A stretch of DNA of 64,000 nt from JANQGG01 sp964642175 (GTDB taxonomy: Bacteria; Bacteroidota; Chlorobiia; Chlorobiales; Chloroherpetonaceae), in the NCBI GenBank assembly GCA_964642175.1, contig CAZXOK010000008.1, positions 62,001 to 126,000 of the forward strand, given 5' to 3'. The position numbers were made by a program, and so were the translations under genes. The notes under the pieces are model-generated. The model did no database searches. It was not told the DNA's origin and worked only from the letters and a program-made list of their open reading frames with translations. Below, piece by piece: positions 8,736 to 18,233 of this stretch. Each line of letters opens with the position of its first letter. The stretch's first letter is position 1.

Positions 8736-11102
8736 ATGAAAAAACACAAAGATAAGCACCGCAAACACAGGCATAAGCATCGCCCGCAAAAGCAACAGAA
8801 ATCCAATGATCGCGCCCGGCCCGATGACCCGATAAAAATTAATGAATTCCTGTTCCGGCAAGGCCAGAAAGCTATTGCCGCAGAAATTGTTCACTTCTTA
8901 ACTGAAAAAGACGCCCGTTTCCGCTCAGTAGACCTGGCCAAACAACTTGGGTACGACAGCTCCAGCGACCTTCCCGGTTTCTGGTACGTGCTGCACAGGC
9001 TTCAGGAAGATGGCACCGTCGATAAAGACAGTGATCGTTGCTATGGGATCCCTTCAGCCGATACCATTTCATATACCGATCCTATTACCAAGGAACCTTC
9101 TTATAAACTTGAGGCCCAAAACCAATACAAGGAAAACGAAGTCTATGTTGGGCGTATTTCCACACACCCCAACGGATATGGGTTTGTATCGGTAGATAAT
9201 TATGATGATGATATTTTCGTCCCGGCCGGAGAACTGGAATTTGTGATCCATCAGGACTTGGTTGAAGTAATGGTGACCAATGTTCCCAGCACCTACTCGG
9301 GCAAAAAAACACCGCACGAGCGTTGCGAAGGCGCCATCAAAAAACTGGTGGAGCGCCCGCTTAAGGAAATTGTGGGAGTAATCCGCCGCCGCAACCGCAA
9401 ATTTGAACTCATTGCCGATAACAGCCGTATTCTGCCCGAGATCACCATTAAACTCAAAGATGCTCAGAATGCCAAGGATGGTCATAAAGTGGTGGTGCAT
9501 GAGCTGGAGTTCATGGAATCATCTAAAATACAGGCCAGGGTAAAAGAGATCCTTGGCCAGGCCGGGGACTCAAATGTGGAAGTTACCTCGATAGTCCGCT
9601 CAATGGGCATAGATGAAACATTCCCCGACTCAGTGCTTGAAGAAACATCCGGCATTTCCGGTGAAATTACAGATAAAGAACTGGCCAGCCGTACAGATAT
9701 GCGCCAGAAGATCACATTTACCATCGATCCGTTCGATGCCAAGGATTTTGATGATGCCCTTTCTCTGGAGGTTCTTGAAGACGGCAACTACCAGGTGGGC
9801 ATTCATATTGCCGATGTCTCGCATTATGTGACCGAAAACACCAGGCTCGATGAGGAAGCCTTTAAACGCAGCACCTCGGTCTACCTGGTCGACAGGGTCA
9901 TTCCCATGCTGCCTTCCAAGCTTTCGGAAAATATCTGCAGTCTGGTTCCCAACAAGGATCGGCTGGCATACTCGGTTATGGCAAAACTCTCCGAAGATGG
10001 CCAGGTGTTGGATTACAGCATTGAAAAAACCGTGATCAACTCAAAACGCCGATTTACCTACGAAGAAGCCCATAAAATAATTGCAGAAGGCTCCGGTGAG
10101 TTTTGTTACGAACTTCAAAAACTCAACGAATTGAGCCTGAAAGTCCACGACGAACGCTTTAAAGTTGGCGGTCTGGATTTTGATACAGACGAAATCAAAT
10201 TCAGACTGGACGAAAATGGAAAACCCATAGAACTGATTAAAAAGATCAGGCTGGACTCCCACAGGTTGATTGAAGAGTTTATGCTGCTGGCCAATAAACT
10301 GGTGGCCTCTCATATTTCCACGCATTTCCAGACCGAAAAACTGGCTTATCCAAGTGTTTATCGAGTGCATGACACACCAAAACAGGAGCGTATTGTTCTT
10401 CTGGCCGATTTTGTACGCCGGCTTGGATTCCAGATAGAGCTGAAACGCAATGGCAAGAACAATGCTATCGTCAGTTCGTTTGCCTTGCGCGAGCTGCTTA
10501 AGCAGGTGCATGGCACCAACTACGAGTTCCTGGTCAATGAAATTGCCATCCGCTCTATGGCTAAAGCTATTTACAGTCCGCAGAACATTGGCCATTTCGG
10601 ACTGGGTTTTTCAAATTATACCCACTTTACCTCGCCCATTCGCCGCTACCCCGACCTGATCATTCATCGCCTGCTCTTTGAGTACGAAGAGCGCCGGAAA
10701 CTCAAGCGTAAAGTACTTAAAAAACGCCTCGGCAAGCTCAATGTTCTGGTGCCTGAAATGTGCGAACATGCCAGCCTGCAGGAGCAGAATGCTGTTGAAG
10801 CTGAGCGAAATTCCATCAAGTTTAAGCAGGCCGAATACATGGCCGATCGTATTGGCGAAAAATTTAAAGGGATTATTTCGGGTGTAACCGAATTTGGGTT
10901 ATATGTGCGCCTTATCGATACCGGTGTGGAGGGTTTGGTTCATATTAAAAACCTTCAGGACGACTATTACGAGTTTGATGAGCAAACCTATTCATTGGTT
11001 GGAAAACGCAAACATCGTCGTTTCCAGATGGGCTCATTTTTAATGGTAAGCGTTTCGCATGTGGATCTTCGCAAACGCACCATCGATTTAGAGATTCTGT
11101 AA
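8736..11102 (+). CDS. rnr: Ribonuclease R (RNB-family exoribonuclease)
   Basis: 788 residues. Order of parts: a Lys/His-rich basic tail (1-27), a winged-helix region (about 32-100), cold-shock domains (about 130-270, with NGYGFVSVD), the RNB catalytic domain (about 310-640) with FTIDPFDAKDFDDALSLE carrying the four Mg-binding Asp residues near 330, and a C-terminal S1 domain (about 706-788, FKGIISGVTEFGLYVRL). It degrades structured RNA 3' to 5' and acts in rRNA and mRNA quality control. The start ATG 8736 is supported by the basic tail, which is typical though variable. Length and order match RNase R, not RNase II. Confidence 0.96.
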   Translation: MKKHKDKHRKHRHKHRPQKQQKSNDRARPDDPIKINEFLFRQGQKAIAAEIVHFLTEKDARFRSVDLAKQLGYDSSSDLPGFWYVLHRLQEDGTVDKDSDRCYGIPSADTISYTDPITKEPSYKLEAQNQYKENEVYVGRISTHPNGYGFVSVDNYDDDIFVPAGELEFVIHQDLVEVMVTNVPSTYSGKKTPHERCEGAIKKLVERPLKEIVGVIRRRNRKFELIADNSRILPEITIKLKDAQNAKDGHKVVVHELEFMESSKIQARVKEILGQAGDSNVEVTSIVRSMGIDETFPDSVLEETSGISGEITDKELASRTDMRQKITFTIDPFDAKDFDDALSLEVLEDGNYQVGIHIADVSHYVTENTRLDEEAFKRSTSVYLVDRVIPMLPSKLSENICSLVPNKDRLAYSVMAKLSEDGQVLDYSIEKTVINSKRRFTYEEAHKIIAEGSGEFCYELQKLNELSLKVHDERFKVGGLDFDTDEIKFRLDENGKPIELIKKIRLDSHRLIEEFMLLANKLVASHISTHFQTEKLAYPSVYRVHDTPKQERIVLLADFVRRLGFQIELKRNGKNNAIVSSFALRELLKQVHGTNYEFLVNEIAIRSMAKAIYSPQNIGHFGLGFSNYTHFTSPIRRYPDLIIHRLLFEYEERRKLKRKVLKKRLGKLNVLVPEMCEHASLQEQNAVEAERNSIKFKQAEYMADRIGEKFKGIISGVTEFGLYVRLIDTGVEGLVHIKNLQDDYYEFDEQTYSLVGKRKHRRFQMGSFLMVSVSHVDLRKRTIDLEIL

Positions 11103-11249
11103 GTTGCCGGATTTATGCACAAACACTTTATTGAATGCAATCCTGAAATTTAGTGCATGAGTTTAGCGTTTTATTTCATACAATAATTTCGCAAGTAAGA
11201 GTTTGCGGATTTATTATAGAATAAAAAGTCTACATTCTTCTATCTGTTT

Positions 11250-14200
11250 ATGACCATCACATCGATTCATTTGTTACGCCGTTGGATAGCTCTTTTCGCC
11301 CTGGTTTTCATGGTTTTGGCACCTCTACAACATGCCTGGGCACAATATTTTTCGTTTGGTAAAAACAAAGTCCAGTACGAGGATTTCGATTGGCGTTATG
11401 TCCAATCCGAGCACTTTGATGTCTATTTCACCCAGGGTGGTGAGTACCTGGCAAAATTTACGGCCGATGTCTCTGAATATGCCTACCAGACCATTCGCCG
11501 CGATTTCCGCCACGAGATCAACAACCGCATTGCCATCATTATTTTTAAATCCCACAACGATTTCCAGCAAAACAATGTCATTCGTCAGTATTTAGGCGAA
11601 GGGGTTGGTGGTGTAACCGAATTGTATAAAAACCGCGTGGTGATCCCATTCGAAGGAGATTATCAGAAATTCCGACACGTGATCCATCACGAGCTCATCC
11701 ATGCCGTGGTCAATGATATGATCTATGGCGGGTCGCTTCAGAATGCAATTGTCAATAACATTCGCGCCAACATCCCCTTGTGGTTCAACGAAGGTATCGC
11801 CGAATACCAATCCCTGGAGTGGGACACCAATTCCGACATGTTTATCAGCGATGCTATCCTGAACACCTATCTCCCCGAAATATCCCGCCTCGGCGGTTAT
11901 TTTGCCTACAGGGGCGGCCAGTCGGTTTTCCGTTACATCTCAAAGAAATACGGTCGCGAAAAGATCGGTGAGATTATGCAGCGACTGCGTGCCACACGCA
12001 ATGTCGACAGGGCCTTTAAACGCGCCCTGGGCCTGAATGTAAAAGAACTCTCCGAGAAATGGCAGCGCGATCTTAAAGTAACCTACTGGCCCGAAATAGC
12101 CCGGCGCGAAAACATCAATGCCATCATGAAAAAACTCACTGATCATGAGAAAGATGGCAGCAATTACAACACCTCCCCGTCCATTTCACCCCAGGGTGAT
12201 AAGTTTGCATTCATCACCGATAAAAGCGGCTACTTTGAGCTCTATATTGGCTCCACCATTAAAAAGGATGAGTTTTACCCGCTGGCCAGTACACGCGATT
12301 CACGCAACTTTGAACAGCTCAAGATCCTGACACCCGGCATTACCTGGTCGCCAGATGGCAGCCAGATCGCCCTGGCCACCAAAGCCGGCGACAGTGATGC
12401 GATAATGATCCTGGATATTGAAGATCGCGACTCACGTAAGATCACCTTCGACCTCGATGGTATATTCTCCGTAAGCTGGTCCCAGGATGGCAAAGCCTTA
12501 ACATTTGTTGGCAGCAAAGACTACAAAAGCGATATTTACACGTACTCATTTGAAAGCGAAAATCTTGTAAATCTCACCAAAGATGTCTATTCCGACAGCT
12601 ATCCCACCTGGTCGCCGGATGGCAAAACCATTTACTTTTCATCCGATCGAACCAGCCATCTTTCTGATGAAAAAACGCAACTCACCGGTTCAGACATTGC
12701 CCCGGGGCAGAAAAACAGCCCGGTTAAAATGCAAATGCACGATTTCTCCCAGTTGGATTTATATGCCGTTGATGTGGCCACCGGAAAGATCACACGCCTC
12801 ACAAATACAGAAGGTGTAGATGAGAATTCTCCCGTCTGTTCACCCGATGGCAAAAGCCTGCTATTTGTGTCTGATCTGAACGGTGTCTATAACATCTATC
12901 GTCTCGATCTGGATAACCCTACATTCAACATTTCTCAAAACGGATTGCCCGGATACAGCCCGGTTACTGATCTGTTGACCGGTATTCGCCAGATTTCCTT
13001 ATCCAAAGACGGCTCCAAGCTCCTTGGTATCGGCCTGGATAAGGCCGGGTTTGATATTTATATGCTCCGTATGCCGTTCTCAAGAAGCATAAAAAAATCA
13101 CAACTTACAGCCGAAGGTCAGCTCCAGAAAACCCAATGGGGTCAGGAAATGGTTCGTATCCACAACGATCATTTTAACGCTGTAACCAACCGATCCACCA
13201 AAACCGTAACAAAAACTCCGGTTCGAAGCGTTTTTAATGCTGATATGCAGCAAACGTCCCTGGCTTTTAAACAAGCTGATACAGCCATGGCAAACCCGGA
13301 ATCCTTACCGGACACAACGAAGGCTGATGCCGATAAAAAAGGGTTTGAAAACGTGGAACTGGATCTGAAAAATTTTGTATTTGATAAGAACTTTGTAGAG
13401 TCGTTCAACAAGGAAAAAGAAGAAAAAGAGGAAAAGAAGAAACCCAAAAAAGAGCGCTTTGGCGAGCGACGCGACAACTCCGGCGACTATGCCGTTAAAA
13501 AATACAAACTCTCCTTCTCGCCCGATATCATTTATGGAGCAGCCCAATATGATGCGCTTTACGGCGCCAGTGGTGCGGCATTGTTCTCGTTCAGCGATCT
13601 GCTGGGCAATCATAATTTTACCATATTTACCAACCTCCAGATTGATCTTCAAAACAGCGATTACGGATTCAGCTACCTTTATTTACCAAATCGCATCAAT
13701 TATGGGCTGAGCGCATTTCACCAGGCCCGTTACCTGAGTATAGAGCAGTCCGACGGGTTCGACGACTTTTTCCGCTACCGCATTTACGGTGGCTCCTTGC
13801 TGGCCTCTTACCCGCTCAATCGCTTTAAACGCTTCGATCTTGGGTTGTCTTTCCTGAATCTCTCCAAGGAAAACCTGGATCGCGATCTGGGCAACGAAAC
13901 CACCAGCTTTCTAAACCCAACACTGAGTTTCATCCACGATAACACCCTGCCCTGGCTTTATGCCCCGCTTTCGGGCACGCGTTACGGTCTGAACCTCTCC
14001 GGGGCTTACGGCGAAAAAGTAAAATTCGGTACCGTGCTGGGTGATTACCGCACATACATGAATTTCTGGCGTTATTATTCGTTTGCCTTCCGCCTCTCGG
14101 GTGCTGCCAGTTTTGGTGAAACCCCGCAGAAATTCTTTATCGGCGGCACACAAAACTGGATCAACCGTAAATTTGAGGACGACGCCATACCTGTGGAAGA

Positions 14201-14591
14201 GATCCAGGATTTTATTTTTACCACACCGGCCATACCCCTCCGCGGATTTAATTACAATACTGCTAATGGCAATCGCTTTGCTCTGGCTAATATGGAACTG
14301 CGCTTCCCGTTCCTGCAATATCTGGCATTCGGACCGGTACCGATTCCTTTTTATTATGTAGAAGGTGTCTTGTTTACAGATATCGGCTCGGCCTGGAACG
14401 ACAATGGCTTTCGTGGCACCATTATTAACGAAAATGGCAACCGCCGCCTCAACGACCTGCTATGGGGCTATGGCTGGGGTGTAAGAACCGTGCTGCTTTA
14501 TTTTGTCTTGCGTTTCGATATGGCCTGGGCCAACGACTGGAGCGGCTCCTCGAAACCCACATTCTACATCTCACTGGGCAGTGATTTTTAA
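11250..14591 (+). CDS. Exported metallopeptidase-like / PD40 beta-propeller / outer-membrane barrel fusion
   Basis: 1113 residues. Signal peptide at 1-31 (LVFMVLAPLQHAWAQ). A peptidase-MA-like domain (about 45-270) has HHELIH (zinc ligands His147, His151, catalytic Glu148) and WFNEGIAEY downstream (third ligand Glu181). TolB/WD40-like PD40 repeats follow (about 295-620; repeated WSPDG, VSPDGK and SPSISPQGD strands), then a charged linker rich in Lys/Glu (about 710-735) and a C-terminal beta-barrel of the BamA/Omp85 or surface-antigen type (about 745-1113), ending in an aromatic-rich strand with terminal Phe. The protein is probably outer-membrane anchored with periplasmic or surface peptidase and propeller. 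Such fusions occur in FCB-group genomes; substrates are unknown. Monocistronic. Confidence 0.88.
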   Translation: MTITSIHLLRRWIALFALVFMVLAPLQHAWAQYFSFGKNKVQYEDFDWRYVQSEHFDVYFTQGGEYLAKFTADVSEYAYQTIRRDFRHEINNRIAIIIFKSHNDFQQNNVIRQYLGEGVGGVTELYKNRVVIPFEGDYQKFRHVIHHELIHAVVNDMIYGGSLQNAIVNNIRANIPLWFNEGIAEYQSLEWDTNSDMFISDAILNTYLPEISRLGGYFAYRGGQSVFRYISKKYGREKIGEIMQRLRATRNVDRAFKRALGLNVKELSEKWQRDLKVTYWPEIARRENINAIMKKLTDHEKDGSNYNTSPSISPQGDKFAFITDKSGYFELYIGSTIKKDEFYPLASTRDSRNFEQLKILTPGITWSPDGSQIALATKAGDSDAIMILDIEDRDSRKITFDLDGIFSVSWSQDGKALTFVGSKDYKSDIYTYSFESENLVNLTKDVYSDSYPTWSPDGKTIYFSSDRTSHLSDEKTQLTGSDIAPGQKNSPVKMQMHDFSQLDLYAVDVATGKITRLTNTEGVDENSPVCSPDGKSLLFVSDLNGVYNIYRLDLDNPTFNISQNGLPGYSPVTDLLTGIRQISLSKDGSKLLGIGLDKAGFDIYMLRMPFSRSIKKSQLTAEGQLQKTQWGQEMVRIHNDHFNAVTNRSTKTVTKTPVRSVFNADMQQTSLAFKQADTAMANPESLPDTTKADADKKGFENVELDLKNFVFDKNFVESFNKEKEEKEEKKKPKKERFGERRDNSGDYAVKKYKLSFSPDIIYGAAQYDALYGASGAALFSFSDLLGNHNFTIFTNLQIDLQNSDYGFSYLYLPNRINYGLSAFHQARYLSIEQSDGFDDFFRYRIYGGSLLASYPLNRFKRFDLGLSFLNLSKENLDRDLGNETTSFLNPTLSFIHDNTLPWLYAPLSGTRYGLNLSGAYGEKVKFGTVLGDYRTYMNFWRYYSFAFRLSGAASFGETPQKFFIGGTQNWINRKFEDDAIPVEEIQDFIFTTPAIPLRGFNYNTANGNRFALANMELRFPFLQYLAFGPVPIPFYYVEGVLFTDIGSAWNDNGFRGTIINENGNRRLNDLLWGYGWGVRTVLLYFVLRFDMAWANDWSGSSKPTFYISLGSDF

Positions 14592-14642
14592 TTACCGGTC
14601 TTAAAGATGAACAAGGCAGAAATGGTTTAATGGTAGGTTGAC

Positions 14643-15017
14643 TTAAGGCTTGAGGAACGAGGCGATATCTTCCAGGGGTAGTTCCCATTCACTGATCTCA
14701 CATCCATCCGACTCGGTCTCCCGGGGTAACACCACTTCGAAAGTTGCCTTTGGCGAGAGTACCTGCTGAACATAACATCTCTGGCCTTCACAGTAGACCA
14801 CCCAGGCAAAACGTGGATCGTGCTGCAGCACAGCCACCTCTGCCCCATTCAAAAGCTTTTGCAAGTTCTGCCGCCATTTTACCACTAGTTCTTCAAGAGA
14901 GCACCCTTCAAAAGCATGGCATCCAAACCGCTCGGAAAACGCCCCGATCGTGATCTCTCCCAGGCGCTCACCATCCGGGCCTCTCTCTGCTGGTGGTAAA
15001 AGTTTAATTTCAAACAC
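14643..15017 (-). CDS. Small soluble hypothetical protein, weakly CDI-immunity-like
   Basis: 124 residues, no signal peptide or membrane helix. It opens with AERGPDGERLGEITIGAF, has a central helix LEELVVKWRQNLQKLLNG, and then a strand set ending with VVYCEGQRCYVQQ. The GERxGxI-I--F, W-x-x-L--LL-G and VY-EG--VYVQ order recalls small stand-alone proteins grouped with contact-dependent-inhibition immunity (CdiI-like) families; this is recollection, not a search result. Convergent with the preceding barrel gene. No toxin gene is adjacent, so an orphan immunity role would be inference. Confidence 0.65.
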   Translation of the reverse strand: MFEIKLLPPAERGPDGERLGEITIGAFSERFGCHAFEGCSLEELVVKWRQNLQKLLNGAEVAVLQHDPRFAWVVYCEGQRCYVQQVLSPKATFEVVLPRETESDGCEISEWELPLEDIASFLKP

Positions 15018-15080
15018 TTATCTGAAGTTCAGGATTGTATGGTTTATGTTCAGATATACTTAATCCGGCAACAACACTTG

Positions 15081-15371
15081 TTACCACTTAGCGCCTGCCT
15101 GTTCGAGCAAATCAATCACTTCATATTTAGCATTAGATTCTGCGGCCATCAAAGCCGTCTTGCCATACATTTCCTTTGCATTCACATCGGCTTTTGCGGC
15201 AATCAACCGCTTCACTTCTGACAAGTTTCCCTCTTTTGCTGCCTCAATAAGTTTATTGCCGCTATTAGCCTCTGCATGTTGAGCAAAAACAACCGTGGAT
15301 AAGGCACACAGGCATGCCAGGAAAATAATACGGGCATTTTTCCAATAATCTGGTTTTTGAATTAAAGTCAT
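15081..15371 (-). CDS. Exported small ankyrin-repeat protein
   Basis: 96 residues with a signal peptide (IIFLACLCALSTVVFA, cleavage near residue 31). The mature part is two ankyrin units: NKLIEAAKEGNLSEVKRLIA with AKADVNAKEMYGKTALMAAE, then a partial last repeat ending ELLEQAGAKW-like. Two repeats are a minimal ankyrin stack. It is probably a periplasmic protein-binding module; its partner is unknown. It stands alone on the minus strand, with 189 bp upstream that contain only a weak GGGCCTT/AAGGCCC inverted repeat at about 15496-15534. Confidence 0.82.
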   Translation of the reverse strand: MTLIQKPDYWKNARIIFLACLCALSTVVFAQHAEANSGNKLIEAAKEGNLSEVKRLIAAKADVNAKEMYGKTALMAAESNAKYEVIDLLEQAGAKW

Positions 15372-15560
15372 GTTCAGATAGGTTTAATTATTGGTTTAAG
15401 CAATACGAACTCAGGGAACGGGGTACTACTAAACTTAAGAGCATTAAGAAGTTAAGGCATTTTCCGGCAAGATACCAAATGCGGCTTTAGAGGGGCCTTC
15501 TTAAATTTCAATCATTAAAAAGGCCCTGAAATGCTCAACCAATACGGCGCTTAACAGCAA

Positions 15561-16046
15561 CTAACTCACACTCAGGCAAATTTTTACCAGGTGATGGTTT
15601 TCGGGGTGCTTAGCAGGGTTGTTGAGGTAAAACTCGTAGCTCGGGCGAGACGTATCCATGCTTACATTGTTCTCTCCGGCCCATTTTACAATGGCTGTCC
15701 AGGCCTCGGCATATTCCTGGGGGCCTGCAAGCTCAGCTTCCATAACAGCATAGTTGCCACCCGGCAGGGTTTTGGTTATAACCTCCCATTCTGCCGAAGT
15801 ATTTTCGGGCACCGGGATGCACACTTCCACCGTCATGTCTTCAGGTTTTGTGGTTTCATAATCATCCGGGTAGGAGGAAAACAACGTCATTTTTTCAGTA
15901 ATAAGCCCTTTCGGCCCGGCCCAGCCCATCAGGGTATCGATAAGGTTTTTAAAGATCTGTGCATTGCCAATGTAATTGCCTTTGTAGGACACAACGGCCA
16001 CATGCATCTTGGGAAGGGATTCTAATTGAAGCTTGTGTTGGTTCAT
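15561..16046 (-). CDS. GyrI-like / effector-binding domain protein
   Basis: 161 residues fitting the GyrI-like (AraC effector-binding, SOUL-like) fold: LPKMHVAVVSYKGNY at the start, then a conserved region with VEVCIPVP, a tail LPGGNYAVMEAELAGP and a C-terminal YEFYLNNPAKHPENHHLVKICL. There is no helix-turn-helix, so it is a free-standing sensor domain that may bind cationic amphiphiles or hydrolyse them. It lies 57 bp after hisF on the same strand and may be read through from it. A second, unrelated GyrI-like gene lies at 58676. Confidence 0.85.
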   Translation of the reverse strand: MNQHKLQLESLPKMHVAVVSYKGNYIGNAQIFKNLIDTLMGWAGPKGLITEKMTLFSSYPDDYETTKPEDMTVEVCIPVPENTSAEWEVITKTLPGGNYAVMEAELAGPQEYAEAWTAIVKWAGENNVSMDTSRPSYEFYLNNPAKHPENHHLVKICLSVS

Positions 16047-16103
16047 GATCCTAACGGTTTTATGGTTTTGAAGTGCAAAAACAAACAGTGCAACACTGGT
16101 AAC

Positions 16104-16859
16104 TCAAAATCTTACAGCCACGCCTTTTTCGTGCAGGTACTCCTTGGCCTCGCGTATGGTATGCTGGCGAAAATGGAAAATCGAAGCGGCCAGCGCGGCA
16201 TCGGCCCGGCCGTGTTCAAAGCCTTCGTACAGATGCTCCAGGGTGCCGGCCCCGCCCGAGGCGATCACCGGAATGCCAATGGAGGTTGAAATCAGTTTCA
16301 GGCACTCGTTATCGTAGCCCGACTTGGTGCCATCGCGGTCCATGCTGGTGAGCAGGATCTCCCCGGCGCCCAGTTTTGTAACTTTCTGGGCCCACTCGTA
16401 AGCGTCCAGGCCCGTAGGTTGTTTGCCCGAGTGGGTAAAGACCTCGTAATGATCGCCAACGCGCTTTACATCCACAGCTACCACCACGGCCTGTGAGCCA
16501 AACTTCTCGGCCAGTTCTGAGATCAATTCCGGTTTATTGACCGCCGCGGTATTAACCGACACTTTATCGGCCCCATGCAAAAACGCTTCCCGGGCGCGCT
16601 CCACCGAACTGATGCCTCCGCCAACCGTGAGCGGAATAAATACCTGCTCGGAGACTTTTAAGACTTCTTCTAGGGTGGTTCGGCGCGATTCAATTGAGGC
16701 TGAAATGTCCAGGAACACCAGCTCATCGGCCAGTTCCTGGTTGTAGTATTTGGATTGATCCAGAATGGAGCCGGCATCGCGTAGTTCTTCGAACTGGACA
16801 CCTTTTACCACGCGGCCATCTTTTACATCCAAACAGGGAATAATGCGTTTTGTAAGCAT
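16104..16859 (-). CDS. hisF: Imidazole glycerol phosphate synthase subunit HisF
   Basis: 251 residues, the canonical length. The (beta/alpha)8 barrel carries PCLDVKDGRVVKGV with catalytic Asp11, VAVDVKR with the second catalytic Asp (about 130), and phosphate-binding loops TVGGGIS and IASGGAGTLEHL. LLTSMDRDGTKSGYD is the signature of HisF rather than HisA. It makes IGP and AICAR from PRFAR with ammonia delivered by HisH. Neither hisH nor another his gene lies in the window, so its operon is split or located elsewhere, as is common in FCB genomes. Start ATG 16859. Confidence 0.97.
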   Translation of the reverse strand: MLTKRIIPCLDVKDGRVVKGVQFEELRDAGSILDQSKYYNQELADELVFLDISASIESRRTTLEEVLKVSEQVFIPLTVGGGISSVERAREAFLHGADKVSVNTAAVNKPELISELAEKFGSQAVVVAVDVKRVGDHYEVFTHSGKQPTGLDAYEWAQKVTKLGAGEILLTSMDRDGTKSGYDNECLKLISTSIGIPVIASGGAGTLEHLYEGFEHGRADAALAASIFHFRQHTIREAKEYLHEKGVAVRF

Positions 16860-17269
16860 GAACGGAATTCATAAGGTTTAACAAACTAACAACGTAATAA
16901 CCAGTGGTTTTCATACAACAGACATTGAGCGGATAGGTAAGCGTGCCGTAGATCCTAACCAAAATGCCGCTTTTAGCCGTATGGCTTATTCGTTGGTGTT
17001 TCGGCAATCTCAACAACCAACCTGGAGCACTGTTTTAGAAATGACTAACAAATGAGAATAGTCGACTACCACCGGATTAATTTGAAAATAAACGTAGTCA
17101 TTTTAATCAGTAGCTCAAATCTTTCGCCGGTAATTCTGTGGATTTTTATAAAAATTATTCCTCAATCGGGTATATTTACCAAACTGGTAATGTTTTCAGA
17201 GGAATAATTTTTACATTCGTTGGACCTATCGGTTCTTAATTACATTAAACAGAATCCTGCACAAGATCC
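16860..17269. other. 410-bp intergenic region between divergent hisF and pyrB
   Basis: No convincing coding region or RNA gene was seen on either strand. It should hold the hisF promoter (minus) and the pyrB promoter (plus). A TATATTTA box at 17171-17178 resembles the Bacteroidota -7 element but lacks a good -33 TTG at the expected distance, and the rest is AT-rich. No PyrR-type attenuator or obvious riboswitch was recognised. Confidence 0.5.
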
Positions 17270-18199
17270 ATGGCTGTTAAACACCTGCTGGGACTGCAAC
17301 ACACACCTTCGTCTGAGATCTCCTCAATTTTAGATAATGCTACCATTCTAAAACAAACCTGCCGGAACGATTACACCAGGGCGCCAAAAACGCTTTTCGG
17401 AAAAAACCTGGTACTGGCGTTTTTTGAAAACTCTACCCGCACGCGCATGTCGTTTGAGCTGGCCTGCAAGCATTTAGGCGCCTCAACACTGGGTTTCAGC
17501 ACCGCGGCCAGCAGCATTAAAAAAGGTGAGACGCTTTCGGATACCCTGAAAACACTGGAAGCCATGGTCATCGATGGACTTGTGGTACGCCATCATCATT
17601 CCGGTTCAGCCGAAACCATCGCCCGACAGATCAGCAAACCGGTTATAAACGCCGGCGATGGCCTGCACGAGCACCCCACCCAGGCCTTACTCGACATGCT
17701 GACCCTAAAAGAGTGCTTTGGCGAGCTCAAAGGCCTTCGTGTCCTGATCCTTGGCGATATACTCCATAGCCGGGTAGCCCGGTCAAACATTTTTGGATTG
17801 CAGAAGATGGGGGCAAAAATCAGCATATGTGCCCCGCTTTCATTATTGCCTTATGGCTTAAGCCAGCTGGGGGTTTCTGTAAAAACCAACCTGGAAGCGG
17901 CTCTGGAAGATATTGATGCGGTAATTGTACTCAGGCTGCAACTTGAGCGGGAGGCCGGCGGGTTTATCCCCTCTACCCGCGACTACTCGTTAAATTATAA
18001 ATTAACTGAAGGCGTTTTGGAAAAACTATCCAAAAAGGTCTTTATCTTACATCCAGGGCCATTGAACCGGGAAATTGAGTTATCCAATACCATTGCCGAC
18101 TGCGACTTTAATACCGGTAGTTTTAAAAGCATGATCCTGACCCAGGTTGAAAATGGCATACTTGTTCGCATGTCTGTTCTGCAGCACATTTTCAGTTAG
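17270..18199 (+). CDS. pyrB: Aspartate carbamoyltransferase catalytic subunit
   Basis: 309 residues, full length. The carbamoyl-phosphate site is FFENSTRTRMSFE (52-64); the usual Pro of FEPSTRTR is Asn. KKGETLSDT follows as the second domain loop. HEHPTQALLDMLTL identifies ATCase rather than ornithine transcarbamylase, and HPGPLNRE gives the aspartate-binding cis-Pro loop. It makes N-carbamoyl-aspartate in pyrimidine synthesis. The last part (ILTQVENGILVRMSVLQ) matches the conserved Q-x-NG-xVRM-xxL ending. No pyrI, pyrC or pyrR lies beside it; the cNMP-binding gene follows 34 bp later. Confidence 0.95.
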   Translation: MAVKHLLGLQHTPSSEISSILDNATILKQTCRNDYTRAPKTLFGKNLVLAFFENSTRTRMSFELACKHLGASTLGFSTAASSIKKGETLSDTLKTLEAMVIDGLVVRHHHSGSAETIARQISKPVINAGDGLHEHPTQALLDMLTLKECFGELKGLRVLILGDILHSRVARSNIFGLQKMGAKISICAPLSLLPYGLSQLGVSVKTNLEAALEDIDAVIVLRLQLEREAGGFIPSTRDYSLNYKLTEGVLEKLSKKVFILHPGPLNREIELSNTIADCDFNTGSFKSMILTQVENGILVRMSVLQHIFS

Positions 18200-18233
18200 G
18201 CCATATTGTAACTTACGCTAACATGCAAAGTCG

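Noticed and set aside
10041..10595. A 184-residue minus-strand frame in the RNase R gene
   Set aside because: It is antisense to the conserved RNB domain and lacks independent evidence.
15496..15534. GGGCCTT / AAGGCCC inverted repeat as a terminator
   Set aside because: The 18-nt loop and lack of a T-tract on either strand make it weak.
16860..17269. A tRNA or riboswitch in the hisF-pyrB gap
   Set aside because: No cloverleaf or conserved leader motif could be drawn from the sequence.
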